Positions 1 to 13,900 of a DNA stretch of 64,000 nt are shown here, piece by piece; the first letter of the stretch is position 1, and each line of letters begins with the position of its first letter. Both the position numbers and the translations under genes were made by a program. The stretch comes from Bombus terrestris (taxonomy: Eukaryota > Arthropoda > Insecta > Hymenoptera > Apidae), in NCBI RefSeq assembly GCF_910591885.1, contig NC_063280.1:9052001-9116000 (forward strand). The letters are read 5' to 3'. The notes beneath the pieces are model-generated. The model searched no databases, was not told where the DNA came from, and was given only the letters and a program-made list of their open reading frames with translations.

Positions 1-2425
1 CGCCAAGGGGGTTCGAAGAAAGAGAAAAAAAAAGGAGAAAAAGAGAAGGGAACACCGCGAGGGGAATGGTCACATAACCGAAGAAACGTTGATCCATTAT
101 AAACAAGTGGACAGCCAGTTAGAACACCGGGTCGAACTTGAATTTTGAGCGTGCTATGTGGTCGCGTGGTTTCACTATGAATTTTTATTACAGAGGGTAA
201 CTTAACGAGCGATAGAAATACCGTTCTTTTCGACGCAACAAATAAAAATCCAATCGTTCGTGTATGCTTAGACGAAACGACTTTTCCGATGTTCATCGTC
301 GAATAAAGTTTCAGACAAACAGGAAAAAGTATAATTTGATTTATCGATTTAATAAGAATACTCAAGCCAGGCATCGTTGTTCCTCGATAACATCGATGTT
401 CGAACCAAAGTGATATACAAATAATGCATATAGAGGCGAATAATCTGCCGGAACATAGACAATTCTCGCGAATTAATAATAAAAACCGTAACATGTATTT
501 TCCATAATATATCGTCGAGAGTCACATGATCGGGTCAGCACGTAAAAGCTCTAGCGTCGTTTGTCGCACACTTTTTCTTCCCTCTTAGCCTCCATCGACT
601 AATTCGTTAAATGATCAATCGATTATCCTCTTCATCGAGCATAAATCCACATCAGCTTCCTGGAACCGTCTTCCACAGTTTGCGACTTATTTTCCCTTTA
701 CCAGACAAAGAAATCGTCGCACCTACCTTACTAGCTTATTACTCGCGGACTCGATAAAAATATATCAATCGACACGACGCAAATCGGACGAACCGACGAA
801 GAAACGAAATATCGACGAGCTTTCGCAGCGTTTTCGCAGAATCTGATCGTACGTAAAATTTACTCGTAGATCGACTGCAGTAATTCGAAAATTATATATC
901 GTCGTTCTATCATGCGAGTACGAAATAGCATCGAATTCGGTTCGTCATTCATGCCCGGACGAAAGTGTGGACTTGCGAGCGTGGCGGCTCTTTGTTCCAC
1001 GCGGTAATGACGGTTGGGGTAGGTTAAGGCAGTGTTTAAAGATAATTAATAGTTGCACGGCTCGTAAATATCGGTATCAATGAAGCGTGGCCAAGACCTA
1101 GCGTGGGATCGGTAAATGGTTTCCGGGCGTATAAAAATTAATGGATCTGTTGTCGACCTTGGTGGAAACTATCCTCGTTCGATTGTATCGTTCAAGGCTA
1201 AGAGCGGGTCGCTCTTAGGAAAACGATATTTCCAAGAATCTTGAACGACGCCCTTGAATTTACGCGCGTTTCCAACGCCGCGTGTTGTTTCTTAAAGCCG
1301 GTTAGGTTTTTTAAACGATTACGTAAACCGGATCGTAAGCGTACGAATGCGACCGAATATAATTACTTGGCCGCTGTTATCAACGTAATTTCGAATGGCA
1401 ATGCGATCCACGTGATTCCATAAAATCGTGGGGTGGGTAGTTTAATAACTGGGACGGCCGTGGAAACGAGCGATCCGAGACGAAGGGAACGAACGAGAGC
1501 GGCTTTTACCCCTCCAGGGTGGATCAGCCGATGGAAGGAAAGCAAGGAGGAGCGACGTAATTCGGGCCAGGAGGAAAGGGTCCTCCAAGGGGAATATAGA
1601 AGACGTCGGTGTACAAGGGGAAAAGGGAGAATTTAGGTGGGGACAGAGAGGGTAACGGGGGAAAAGAGAGAGGGAAAGAGAAATGCGAGGGTGCGTAAGG
1701 GTGGCGGATCCCTGGAATCAATAGTGGCCACGCACCCTTGAAGAATTTTCGCACCAGGAGTCCGGATGTCTCAGGACAGGCTGGGAAAGCTTTCTCCGCT
1801 GCTATCCAATACTGCTTTATTCCGTAAAGAAAATCCGATCGAAAAAATGGTATTTTTTAGGAAAGTTAGTGCAATGATTTATCCTTTTCTTATCGTACAA
1901 TTAATGAGAAGTATATGAGAAGATTGGATCGACGACGAATAAAATACACGTTACAACCGTATTTACAAATAAACGAATTTTCCAATTTGCGCGGTTATGA
2001 GCGAATTAATTGTAAATTTGCAACAAATTGATGGCATTCGCGCATTTGGTATTCGATAAACGTCTAGTCTCAAATATTTATCAAAGCTTTTGTTTTAAGA
2101 GAACGTACAGAATCGAGATAGACCTGGTTACTTAACATTAAGACGCGGATTCGCCACGAAAAGTGCACCGTGTTGTTTTTGAATCGTTAACTCGTACGAA
2201 TAACGATCGACTCGTGCTTTTCACTCGATACTTTATCGTAAACAAACCGAAATTGAAACGTTTCACGGTAATTGAATAAAAAAAACGAACGTGGTCTCGT
2301 TCATCTCGTGTGATGTATTTGTTCGTGAGACTGTTTTTCGGGATATCGTATAACGTTCAGTGGCAGGAAATATGTGTCTTACAGGTCAGTGAGTAAAGCG
2401 GAGAGGCTGGGAAAAAATGACTCAC
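1..2425 (-). other. Imp intron, left part
   Basis: The sequence downstream of the donor of the 57-nt exon runs off the left edge without another exon I can support. It is AT-rich with abundant CpG. Around 1520-1700 it is purine-rich on the plus strand. The short open frames seen there have low-complexity or random-looking translations. Confidence 0.5.
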
Positions 2426-2482
2426 CTCCAACCACTGCCAACTTGGCCAACTGAAGATTCCGGTAGGGCGTCGCCGCTACCC
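2426..2482 (-). CDS. Imp: Imp, probable in-frame cassette exon (third coding exon in window)
   Basis: This 57-nt block has a good acceptor upstream (pyrimidine tract ending in TTTTAG) and a consensus GTGAGT donor at 2425-2420. The preceding Imp exon ends with two bases of a codon. Entered in that phase the block is open throughout and encodes 18 residues beginning GSGDALPESSVG, a Gly/Ser-rich linker. It leaves in the same phase, so including or skipping it preserves the frame. Assignment to Imp rests on strand, phase and position downstream of the RRM exons; the sequence itself is not a domain I recognise. A second frame is also open (VAATPYRNLQLAKLAVVG) but does not match the phase of the previous exon. 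It would sit between the RRM and the KH domains expected to the left of the window. Confidence 0.6.
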
Positions 2483-5400
2483 CTAAAACAAGGAAACGGG
2501 AAGCTGTAAGATAGGTAAGGATACAGGAGTTTAAGGATATCGAGATAGGATATTTAGGATTGGGATAATCTTACTTTTCCTTGATGCGTTTTCCACGATG
2601 AACAAAAAATATAATAAAAATATATGTATATGTATATAGATCATAATTAAACGAGTATTTTCTTTCACGCCAAACCTTCGTATGAATTTTCGAACGACCA
2701 AAGTAACTTTGAAATCGAACGCTCGTTATTCGATTCTTTAGGCGCGACTTACGTTTTAAGTCGCGTTCGCTTTCGTAATTGTATCGTGATTTCGCTTTTA
2801 CTCTCGAGTGGTTTTTTACCTCTTTGAGTAGCGAAACTTTTGTCAACTCGATCCGTCTTTCCATCGTACGCGTCCTTTGTAGATGAAAAGACGAGAAACT
2901 ATGACGTAAGAAAGGAGAAACGTTCGCGACACTCGGCAAGAAGAAAAAGTTTCGTACAGCGGATAATTGGAGGCCTCCGCGACATGCATATTAATCGCAG
3001 TCTATCTGTGAGAGAACAAAAAAGAATTAATAATAACCGCGTCGCCAAGATACCGATCTGACCGGTTGGTTGGCCAGGTGCAGCGCGTCTTCCGTGATCC
3101 GTGCATATTCTTGCGGGTTTCTTTTTCACGGCATCCTTTTGCGTCGGTCACGCCAATTAAGAGGCATCGCCGTTAAAATCACCTTTACGCTATCGTACCA
3201 GCTACTGTGCAAAGTTTCAATTTGTCAAAAGTGAAACCTCTCGATACGTACAACGTTTCCGAGAGTTTCGCTTTCGTTGTTCCGGTAACATGGTCGCAAC
3301 GCGTACATCGTCCGATCCTCTTTAAACTTAAGCTTATATTCTTACAGCATTCGTTCGATTCTATTCGCTCGCCTCGTTACGACCATCGTTCCGGGAAATC
3401 GGTTCCTACGTACGCGATTTCGGAAATTTCCCTTACCGTTCGATCAAAACGAATCCGAGTCGATTACGAAAATCGATCCGCGTTCTTGGCTGCACCCCTT
3501 ATAAAGACGCGATCCGGGCCACGGCATAAAACTAAATCGTTCCGGTAGAACAATTCAAAATTAAGGCATCGAGCGTGACTTTGGCCGGCAGCTGCGTTCA
3601 GCAACAAAAATCGCGTCTTCCCTAACACCGTCCAAGATTTTACGATCCGCCGTTCTGCTTGTAACGCCTTAAAGCGGAACCATTGACGTTACAACGGTGA
3701 GAAAGTGCATCGACGCACGGGGGAAGTGAAAACAGCGAGCCCGGGGAACACGAGGCGCATACACCAGAGGGGTGAGGGTACATAACGCTTATTGCACGTC
3801 AGCGTGCCTCAATTTCGAGATAATTAAGCGAGGCCCTTTACACCTGCGGATTGTGCCAAGTCTGTACACGCGCATACCCGTGTAATTTTCTTTTTTACCG
3901 TGACGATCTCTGCTCATCTGTGGATCTGCGCGTGATAAGGAATCATGCGATGAAAACGGCCGGGTAGAAAAAACAAAAAGCAAGCCAAACCACCTCCACT
4001 TTTTGCTGCAAAAGAAAGCTATCGTCATCTTGACTTAATGTTCTTACGTGCCCTTTCCTTCGCCAATGATTAATAGCTATTAACAAGGGGAACGACCTGC
4101 ACCAACATTCACGATAAAACCGTGCAAGATTTAATATCCTGAAAAAACATAATTCACACACACGCTCGCAGCCAAGCTGTTTTAATCGTGGCATTACAGC
4201 TTTTATACGTTCCTCCATTCCACTTTGGGAATATTAATTACGCCCGAAACCAGCTGTTTTACTTCGCTCTATAAGCTGCCGGTTATTTCGGAAATACCGT
4301 GGCTATTTCGGAACTTTTCGAGAGCACGGCCACCATCTATTTCGAAGATTTCAAATCGTCGGCTAATCGATTACAATTCGGAAAAATCGACCAACCGTTT
4401 CCTACTCGTAGACTGACTGACTTCGAAGCCTGTAAATCGACAATTTACGTTGGACGAGCAATTGGATCATTAATCAGCTCGTAAGAGGTCTAGGTGATAA
4501 TTACGTTTTCGTTTCCGGCGCATTACTTAAGAGCGTAAATTACTTTCCGCGACTAACAGCCCGGAGCAGCTGATCGGTAATTTCGATCGAAGCTTCTTGG
4601 CTTACGTTCAAAGGCTCCCTCGCGTTAGTTCGCTACAGCTAACTTATACGTACGCGATTCCTTGCACCGAAATAATCTCGTTACTTAAACTTCTATCATA
4701 AGCGTCGTATCGAAACAGCAAAGATTGCAGGATCTTAAAGATCCAGGTATTCCATAAGCTCAGAATTAAAGGCAATGAAACAGACAATAAACAGAAATGA
4801 AAAAGATCAGGGTTAGGTAGCAAGGTTACGCAAAGCATCGTAGCCAGACAAAAATGATCGTTTCTGAGAAACAAAAATTAATTCGATCCAAATTCTCTCG
4901 CAAGGATCAACCTATCGGTCAATGAAATTTTCGAAAGACAATTCCAAAGGAGCCACGTTAGCCTGTTGTGTGAACGCAGCTGCACGAAGACGCGTATCGA
5001 GCTCCTCCTCGTCAGGATATCGTCCCTCGAGGCTCGTAGGAAGATACTTTGAGCAAACATCGGAAGGAGCGATCCTACCGGGCGGGTCCCGTTGTATCGT
5101 TTTGTTTTCGCTCTGCCGACATACGAAGCCACTGGTAGCAGTTGCTTCTCGCAGAAAAAAGAATCGCGGCAACCGGACCGAAGAAAAGGAAAAGTGTGCG
5201 AAAGGATAGCAACGACAAACGATCCAGCCCTGTGTTTATCTAGGCCGGCTTCATACGCGAGAATTTGCTAAGAATCGTCGCACGAAGGATTACTCGAGAA
5301 TTCTAGTCGAAAGTCAGGCGTAAAAACAGCGTTTATTATATTGAAATCGCGTTTCAACAGGTGACAAGTCGACGAGTACGAGGAGATTTTCGAAAGGAGA

Positions 5401-8400
5401 AACTTCTTTGCTAACTCGGTAACACCGCGTATTTCACAGTGTTTGAAAAAGTTTGAACAAAGTAAAAACTTGAAAGTTCAGGAACGAGGAACACGGCTGG
5501 AAAAAAGTTAATTTATGGAATGCCATCGGGCAGGAAGAAAATTCGTGAAGTTAGCTTTGGCAAACGGCGCTTGCGTGGAGCACCAGTGCATTCGACATAG
5601 ATGCAACAAGTGCAGCCAGGGTATTACAAATCCAGCCTGTATTTGTAACGAGCGTAATTCACCGGAGAATGGCCTACTACTTTCGCCGCTAGTTCCACTT
5701 TTTACGAGCGTCCTTTAACCTTAAACTTGCGGATGCTTCCTATTATCGATTGTGCTCTTATATAGGCAAAATATTTACGCGATATCGTAATGATCGTTAT
5801 ATCGGCAATTTCTCAGAAATACGTAACGTTCTCTGTATGAAAGTTTAAAAGTTAAAAAGAATTTATTACTTTTACTAGTGTCGATTGGAACGAGAAACGA
5901 CAAACGAGAGAGCTGCTTTAATATATCGCAAAAATTGGAAAAAGTAATGCGTGCATCGAGACAGGAAAATGAGCGAAACGGCAAAAGTAACGAACACTGT
6001 CGAGATATAACGCAAGAAACGCGGCTACGTGTTACGCGTTTGCAACGTTACGTTATATTACGCGATATCTCGTTTCCACATTCACGTCCATCTCCTTTAA
6101 CGAAGAGAAATCGCACGTGCGAATAAACTGCACCGCGCCGGCATCTCCGTAATTCAATAAACGTATTACTTTCGGTATCCTGATGTTCTTTCGCGTTGAT
6201 CCGCGCTAACTGTCTCTCGTAGTAATCCTATCGCGTTCGAAACGCATCGCACACGCACCACCGTTCCCTTCGTTCCGATAAAAAAAGTATCAACAACATC
6301 CAGAAATTCGAGTTGCGCCTGCGCTGCGTGCCGAAGCAGCCGGCTGTGCATTGACGCAACAAGTGCATGCAAGATGCACCACGACTCAGGGGGGTGGGGT
6401 GGAGTGGGTTGTTGGTTGACGGGGGGAGAGGGAGAGAGAGAGAGAGAGAAAAGGAGAGAAAGAGAGAGAGCGAGGGAGAAGGGTAACGGGGTTGGGTGGG
6501 GTAGCCGGAGAAAAGTAGGGAGTCGAAAGGGGTGGAGGACGAGGAGAGGCAGAATTAAATGCAAGGCGAGGGAGGGGGTACACCACCGGAGAAGGGCACG
6601 AGGTTGGCACGCGCCGAGTGCAACGATTCGCTCGAAGAAAAGAGAAAGACAGGAAGGACAAGGAGAAAGATAGGCGGAACGGTGGAGAAACAAGGAGAGA
6701 GAGAACGTGTGCATCGCATCGAACGGAAAGATGCATCCTCGGCAGCTCTCGTGGCAGTTTTTTATTCGTTTTCCCCCGCATCAACGATGCGAACATTTGT
6801 TTGCGGTTTATGAAGCCGAGGGGACAAGTGATATAGACAAACGGCGGCACTTCGGTGCAGGAAATGCAAACAAAGTGCATTCAGTCAGCCGGGTGACCAC
6901 CGGCTGCAGGGGTCTAACTTACCCCCATGCACCCTTCCTATCGTACGACCTGAATGACCTGATACGCGCTGCGAGGTGCAGCGGCGTTGTTATGCAAATG
7001 GGAAAAGTGCAGACCCGCGTGTGCAAGTGGAAAAACATGCGGTTCGCGTGCACTTCGTATTATGAGATATCCACTTGACACCTGAACGTGGAAGCTTGTC
7101 AAGTGGTATGTATTTTGTTCGTCCGATCGTAGATCCAGACGTTAGATCGCTGTTATTTATACGCTTGGTAAATAAATACCGATTATCTTTGCGCGCTTAT
7201 TAGGAAAAAGAAGAAGCAAAGTTTCGATCGGACGTCGATACGTTTTCCATGTAAATATTACGCGCGACTGCGTTTCGATTTGCATCTCGTACAAGCCGGT
7301 TTGCCACTATTCCAACGTACGATACACGTGCCTATGTTACGTGGATGCACCACAAAGTGGTGCTGTTTTTCGGCCAGTCTAAAGCAGTCTTTGCGGTCAT
7401 CGCATTAAATTGATTAAGCATGTGCATGACTTCGAAAGTTTCGAAGAAGCATCGACCGCGCAGCGCACCGTCTCTGAATTATGTATGTCTGCGTGAAAAC
7501 CACAGAAGTGAGAACGAAGCGATCTAAATCGCACGGGAATCGAATGTATTCTCCGACCGTGCTACGTCACAAACCATGAAAACATCCAACGTTCCCATCA
7601 AAAATTTCTATTGACATTTAAAGTATCTCATCGATCACGGCGAGATCTTCGAATCTTTAACTCTCTATTAACTGCCTGCACTTTTGAAGATGCGTACACG
7701 CGAAAGAAAGGAAGGCAAGGCATATATTTAGCATATGAAAATAAACGTGCTGATAATAGCATGGATAGAGTCGCACGATGATATAATTGTCACCATTCGT
7801 TACGAATTTTCCGTTCGGTTCTCACACTCGCGAAGCTAGAATAACGTCACACATTGGCGGACTTAACACAAAGAGGCCGATAGAGCCAGTTAAAGGAAAT
7901 AGAATCAGAAACGCGGTGGATCCCATGGAATCATTGTAAGGATTCTTGAGGGGTGAGACCCTCGGACCTTAAACTAGTTTTCGCTCGTACCAGTTCGTTT
8001 CTCTTGGACATCTTCCTTTTTCTTTCTCCATCTATTCTCGTCTTTTCTTCTTCATCACTGTAACCACCGTATGAGAGTACTTTACATTTGAAACATATCG
8101 GCTTATATGGAAATGAATGTTTAGCCATGCGTCGGTCCTAAACATTAAAAATGGAAGAGCAACACTCGCTGCAGGAAGCTGATACGCGAGTTTCCGAGCT
8201 ACGCAAAGAGGACAACTCGGAAGTGATACTCGTCCCTCTGAATTGTCAATCTGTCTATTGTCGACCGACGACCTCCCCGCCTAATCTCCTTGCCAGCTAT
8301 CTTGACAAAAAATTTCATTTACAATCTACGGCACAACGGTTACGTTCGTTGCCCTAATTTAACCCTTTCGCTATGGCAAGGTCCAAAACAACGCGCGTCA

Positions 8401-10260
8401 CGTATCGCATGTTAAGCATCGAGATAGAGAAGAAAAATTGCATTTACCGTGTTACGATGGAAAATGATACTTTATATATTTTACATCGTCGATGCGATCG
8501 GACAACCGAATTAAAAGCGATCGCACGTACGGCTCGTTTTACCCTGCATTCATTGCACGTTGCATTTAATTGCTCTTATCTGCTGTCGAGTATCATTATG
8601 ACCGGCAACAAATCCCCGGTTTATACCTTTGCACGTTCCTATCGTCGATAAGGTTTCTTGTGGCAACAGGAATCGGTGGTATGAATAACCGAGAAGAGAA
8701 ACGGAGAAAGGAACGAGGTTGGGGGATGGTGAAATAACAGATTGCAGTTGTGGCACGAGCGAGCAGCCTGGACTCAGCTCGGGGCTCGTAAGGAGAAGGC
8801 AGGTGCCACATTTTTTTCGAACGCCTGCTCACCGTCGAGGAGGAGGCTGCCTCGATGCGCAGAGGCTCCCAAACGTTCCTACTAGGAAGAAGCTCCGAGT
8901 AGAAAGTTTTCGATCAAAACAATAATATCGATCGAAGTAAACGATAATTAACGATCGATCAAATGCCACTTTCGATCAATTTCATATCCTCCACTTACGA
9001 AGCATAAATCGATATCGACGTAAAAATTTCTTGATTAAAAGATGCTCATCGAACAACGTCAAACTCCTTTGTAATAGAAATTCAGCCAGAGCAAAGATAT
9101 AAGGACGATTTAATTTCAAAGGAGTTGCGCTAATAACGATCGTGTAGGTGTAGGTTTTCAGCGAACAAATTAATGTTGACGCCCGTTGACAAATACGATC
9201 AACGGATAATAGTGGCAATAGATACGTACCAGCGATCCATGTGTGCGTAATATATGTGGCAGCATGCAAAAAAAATGGTGCAAATGTAATTCATATTCTA
9301 CAAATTTCCATGCATAAATATAGAACGACGCCATTTAACGATGCTAGAATTGTAACATTGTTTATCCCATTACGGCACCTATGCTCCTATCGACAGAAAC
9401 AATCGCGATAAAAGAATACCGCGGAAATTTGCATAACAATAGATAACGAAGTTTTCGAGGAAGTTCGCTTCGGTCGAACCTCGAGCGAGGTATGTAATTG
9501 GCCATCTTTGTTTCGTAGAGCTAACCGTACGATTCCTTTGATGGTATCCGACAATTATTCAAAATTCTATGACGCGAATGAGTTCCACTGCGGATAATCC
9601 TCGACGATTTTTGCTTGGACACGTTCGGCACGAGTTCAAACTCTCGTGTATGCGCGCTCGCGCGCATTTACTCGCGTGCGGCCAATTATGCACCTCGTTA
9701 TGCCGGCATTACGCGTGATCTCTCTTTTGATCGAGAAATTGCCTAAGGTTAATAACCCCTGTTGAAGTTTGTGTAAGCGATTATATAAAATTTTTCGAAG
9801 ACAAATGGACTATTAGCACGTAAGGACAAGTTGGTTCGGCGCTATCCGCACGGTAGCAGAACCTGAGAAGTTGAGCAACTTTCTGGAAATACTTAATGTA
9901 TAATATAAGTGTAATTCGACCAGGCGTTTCCTGCACGCTCGCCAAATTTACGACCGTTTAAAGGACAGCGGTTAACGATATTCGTTGACCGAATAAATTT
10001 TGATTACAACCACGGTAAGACGATTCATGACTAATTTATTTAATACGTACATATTTGCATACCAAGTAACGCGATGTATAAAGCAAAGCGTTTTATCGCA
10101 AAGGCGTTTTAGTCGAGAATATCGCCGATCAACCGAGCAACGTATGTCTTAGCTAGTGGACTACTAGATACGCTTAGTTTCTAGTCAAAATGCGATACCG
10201 TGGTATGAAATTCAGACACGATTTCACGCGAACTAAGTTATAAAAATATTTAAAACTTAC
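2483..10260 (-). other. Imp intron between second coding exon and cassette exon
   Basis: About 7.8 kb with no supported exon. It contains a GA-rich low-complexity block near 6400-6720 followed by a more GC-rich, CpG-rich stretch to about 7080 that looks promoter- or enhancer-like by composition only. No RNA gene was recognised. Confidence 0.5.
6425..6480. repeat. GA-rich simple repeat
   Basis: Near-continuous GA dinucleotides, interrupted by short G and A runs, in the large Imp intron. It explains the long Leu/Ser-rich open frames on the opposite strand. Confidence 0.9.
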
Positions 10261-10324
10261 CGTTTCTTCGGTCCACTAGCTACGGATGGCTCCACGACAA
10301 GCACTGATCCGAGATAGGTATATC
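10261..10324 (-). CDS. Imp: Imp second coding exon: end of RRM1
   Basis: A 64-nt exon flanked by acceptor TTGTTTCAG and donor GTAAGT (10260-10255). Joined to the first coding exon it completes a split Gly codon and reads GYTYLGSVLVVEPSVASGPKK plus a split Arg. This is the last beta strand of the first RRM of IGF2BP/Imp proteins, where family members have a closely similar LGS-L-VEPS motif. It is too short to appear as an open reading frame of its own. It lies about 13.5 kb downstream of exon 1 on the gene strand and about 7.8 kb upstream of the next candidate exon. The phase match at both ends makes the call strong. Confidence 0.88.
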
Positions 10325-12160
10325 CTGAAACAAGAAAAGAACACAATTTTAAAGCATATTTATAAACAATACTACGGATATCAAATATGTTTCTACTATT
10401 ATTCGAAAAGTTATATTTAAATAAATATAGTTTGTTATATATTACAAAGGAAAAAGAAAACCAAAGGCAAGATAACCGAATAAATGGTACATAAATACGA
10501 AATAGGCTTGAATTTTCTCATAGCATCAAGGAAATAGGAGAATTGGTTTATTGGGTCAGTTTGGACAACCTGTTTGAACCAATGGTACATTTGAACTCTG
10601 ACCCTGGTCAGAGCTACCGATGGGATATTTTCTCATGGAAAAATATGCTGTACACCGGTTTTGAAAAGTGGAACTTGGCGGTTGCTTCCGGGTTTTGATT
10701 TGCACATATACAACGTCTAACGGCATAAAAATCACTGCACTGATTTGAAACTATCGCATACCTTACTCATATTCTAATCAGGATCAAGAGGTTATGTGAA
10801 CGTATCCGTGATCATAGTCTCGGGCTAGCGAATTTTTCGACACGGTCCGAGGGTCCCAACATACATATACATAAATGCATGTATACACGAGTATTTCCTT
10901 TCCTAGGCACCAGGTGTCTTCTGCCAGTTAGACCCATCTAATTTTCTCTAACCAGTTCCTCTTTCTAAACGTAATGCCAAAAAAATCTACGAAACCACTT
11001 TTGTCGACCATCGAAAGTGACCCTTTTCGCTCGTCGTATACAAAATTAAATTTGGTTACGTGAAAAATAAATATCTCATCCGTTACATGATTGGCAATTA
11101 GGCTGTGATTGTTTCTTATGCGCATCCTGTTCGCGACAAGAGGATGCGCGCGCATATGTTTTGAAATCAGTCAGTTACCGTGATTAACACGACGTGCACA
11201 AGAGTCAATTACGTGATAGATTATAAACGTTTAATTCATCGATTCCGGGAAAAAACCGTTCGACTCTGAGATTGTTCGAAAGGACGTGTTTTTTTCAGTA
11301 TTCTAGTCGATTAGATGTGAACAGAAATACGCTTCGATTACTTCGCAAGACAAGGCCATCGTAGGAATGTAAACATAGCTTGGTCGGCAGCAAATGGCGC
11401 GATTTCTACTCACGATCTACGATCAAAACAATCTTGTTCGCTATACCAGCAAAATAAAGTATTAGAATACTTTATTTAATCTCTCCTTTTCAATTCGTAT
11501 AACCTTTTGTAACAAAATTTTCGTTTAAACTACAAAATGACAATCGAAAGGCGCTACCTCTACCAAACGATTTTTATAATTACAAATGGAGGAATGTACA
11601 AACATCGACTAGCAAAGTTCGAAAAACTACTTCAAAGAAAACTTATGAAGAAAAACTTTTTATTTATTTATTTACGAAAAAAAACAGTTCTTTTATTTGT
11701 AATTCCTGATCCTCGAACATACGTAGATTAAAACGATGTGTGTTTGATGTGCACTCGGTGTAAAAAAACGAAAAAAGGTGAAAGGTGTTTCTCAACAAAT
11801 GGGACAGCAAGACGTCAAATATGGCAGTCAACGATGTCAGAATGCAGTGGATTGATCGTTAAGACGAGCTTCCAGTAAAGGTCGGTAGAAATGAGATATT
11901 TACATTTAATCGTAATAATTTTGTCTAAAATTTATACCGAAATACACATACACAGAGTAGTAGACGTATTTGTATCTTTTTCTTAGTTGTTTTGCATAGC
12001 TTTATAAGTTAGGAGGAATTGTTGGATTCAATAATAAGTTATTTAGAAGTGGTTCGGCGAAAAGGAGATCCGTGTTCGCATGAATTAGTTACAGTCGGTT
12101 TGCGCCATAAGTAAGTGGGCACGCAGGCTTGTTGATGATCGTGGCAGACCGTCGCAGATC

Positions 12161-12183
12161 GTCGTCGTCGTCGTCGTCGTTGT
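12161..12183. repeat. GTC trinucleotide repeat
   Basis: About eight tandem GTC units with a final variant unit, inside the 13.5-kb Imp intron. Confidence 0.9.
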
Positions 12184-13660
12184 CGTTGAACATCGATAAC
12201 GATCTCGGCGCTTCTCATTTTCGTGCGCGGAGTGGTATTTTTTTGAATGAGCCGAGTCCGCTTCAGAAAAACCGGGTAGATCTCTCTTGCGGGGTACAAT
12301 GGCGTGTGGCGAGTGGCGGAATTGTGTTCGCGAGGAGTCTATTAAATGCAGCAGAATGCTTGGTACAATGAGGGTATATAATATAACCTACCGGGCGGAC
12401 TAGCTTGGAAATTCGAATGAATTAGAAATGCGTATATTAAACATAAAACGACGAGGAGAAGATGGCGTTACGGTATCTTCTGTAAGTACTCGAAAGTGAA
12501 AAGAGGCAGAAAGAGATGGGGAAAAAAGAAAAGGAGGAAGTAGCGCTTAAATGGCTACTTAGTATGGTCCCGTGTCAAGTCTCCCCTCGAATGGTTCATC
12601 TCACCCTGTAGCAATAATATTCGTAAGTGTTTCCATGCACGAGTGCTCAGCCTGAGTACCAACAGGTTTCATGCGAAAGCCAATTCGCGACAAGGTGAGA
12701 AGAAAAAGAAGGGAAGGTAGAACTTGACGAGGTTTTAATTTGATTCTTATGCTGCGTTAAATTCGACGTGTGCTTTTACGCTTGATTTCACGTGTTTGCC
12801 ATTTAGTAGGCTATTACGATAGGTTACAACGTCGTCTCCCAGCGAATATAATTTTCAACTAAGTAGAAGCTGTTTGATCGCGATGATCCCGATCGTGTCA
12901 AAATTTACGACGGTCACACGCTCGAATATTTTTTCGAACGAGCTTAATATTTGCACTACCCGCGTTGTCTTCTTCAAGCACTCGTTATTTACAAATCAAG
13001 TCAAATAGATTATTGTTGAAGTTTGAACTTTTACCCTGCTAATTATTACCACATCGTATAATACTATATCCTTGCTGCTGTATCGTAAACGAATTCGACA
13101 TGCTTTGCGAGAAAAGAGTCTCATCCACAAGACGATCCGTTCCTGTTTCGAATACCAAGTTACGAAATCGGAAAAATTCCTACGTCGAAGTAAAACTTCG
13201 ATATGGACTGGCTCTCGTTGCTGATACGAAGTTACAATTACAGGAGTTACCCGTGTTATCGGGTAACCGCGAGAGATGCACGATCCGCGAAGAGAAGCGT
13301 AGGCATCTGTTTCGAAAACGGGACACCCGTTATATGCCTAAAATATACCGGCATCTCGCATGGGGCGCGCTGCTAAGAAATGCAGAAACAGCAGTTGCTA
13401 TGCTAGGTGGTACTCCCTACAAACACAGGCATACTTACACACGATACACGCTCGAATCTCTCTCCTTCTTTCTAAACATCGGTGAAATTCGTGCATAAGA
13501 GAGACACACGCAACAAGCACTCGTATACGTAGAGAAGGGTACGCGCGTCTTACCCAGTCACACAGAGATTTTTCGGGGGTTCGCTCCGCGTGTATACCGT
13601 ATGCCTCGTGTACGCGGCCGTGTGTTCGTGTAACGTACACACTCGTGTACGAGGGAGTAG

Positions 13661-13900
13661 AGAGAGCGAACTAGAAAAAAAAAGAGAAAGAGAAGGAGCG
13701 AGAGGAAGCGAAATAGCGAGAACTCGAGGGGTGTAGCCGTGGTGGTATTAGAACGGCAGCGAGAAGGGAGCAGAAAAAAGGGAGTGGAAATGAGATAGGG
13801 AAGGCAGCGTACGAGGGACGACAAAGTGAACGGGATAGAGACGGAGAGCACGGATGAAAAAGGATAGAAACCAGCGAGATAGAGGGAGGGAGGGAGAAAG
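13661..13900. repeat. Purine-rich low-complexity tract
   Basis: An imperfect GA-rich tract on the plus strand that gives Ser/Leu/Phe-rich open frames on the minus strand. It leads into a GC-richer block ending near 14180. Confidence 0.75.

Noticed and set aside
5515..5718. Small Cys-containing plus-strand frame resembling a secreted peptide
   Set aside because: No signal peptide, no regular Cys pattern, and it lies antisense in an Imp intron.
6166..6714. 182-codon minus-strand frame
   Set aside because: Created by the GA-rich repeat; the translation is mostly Ser, Leu and Pro with no domain.
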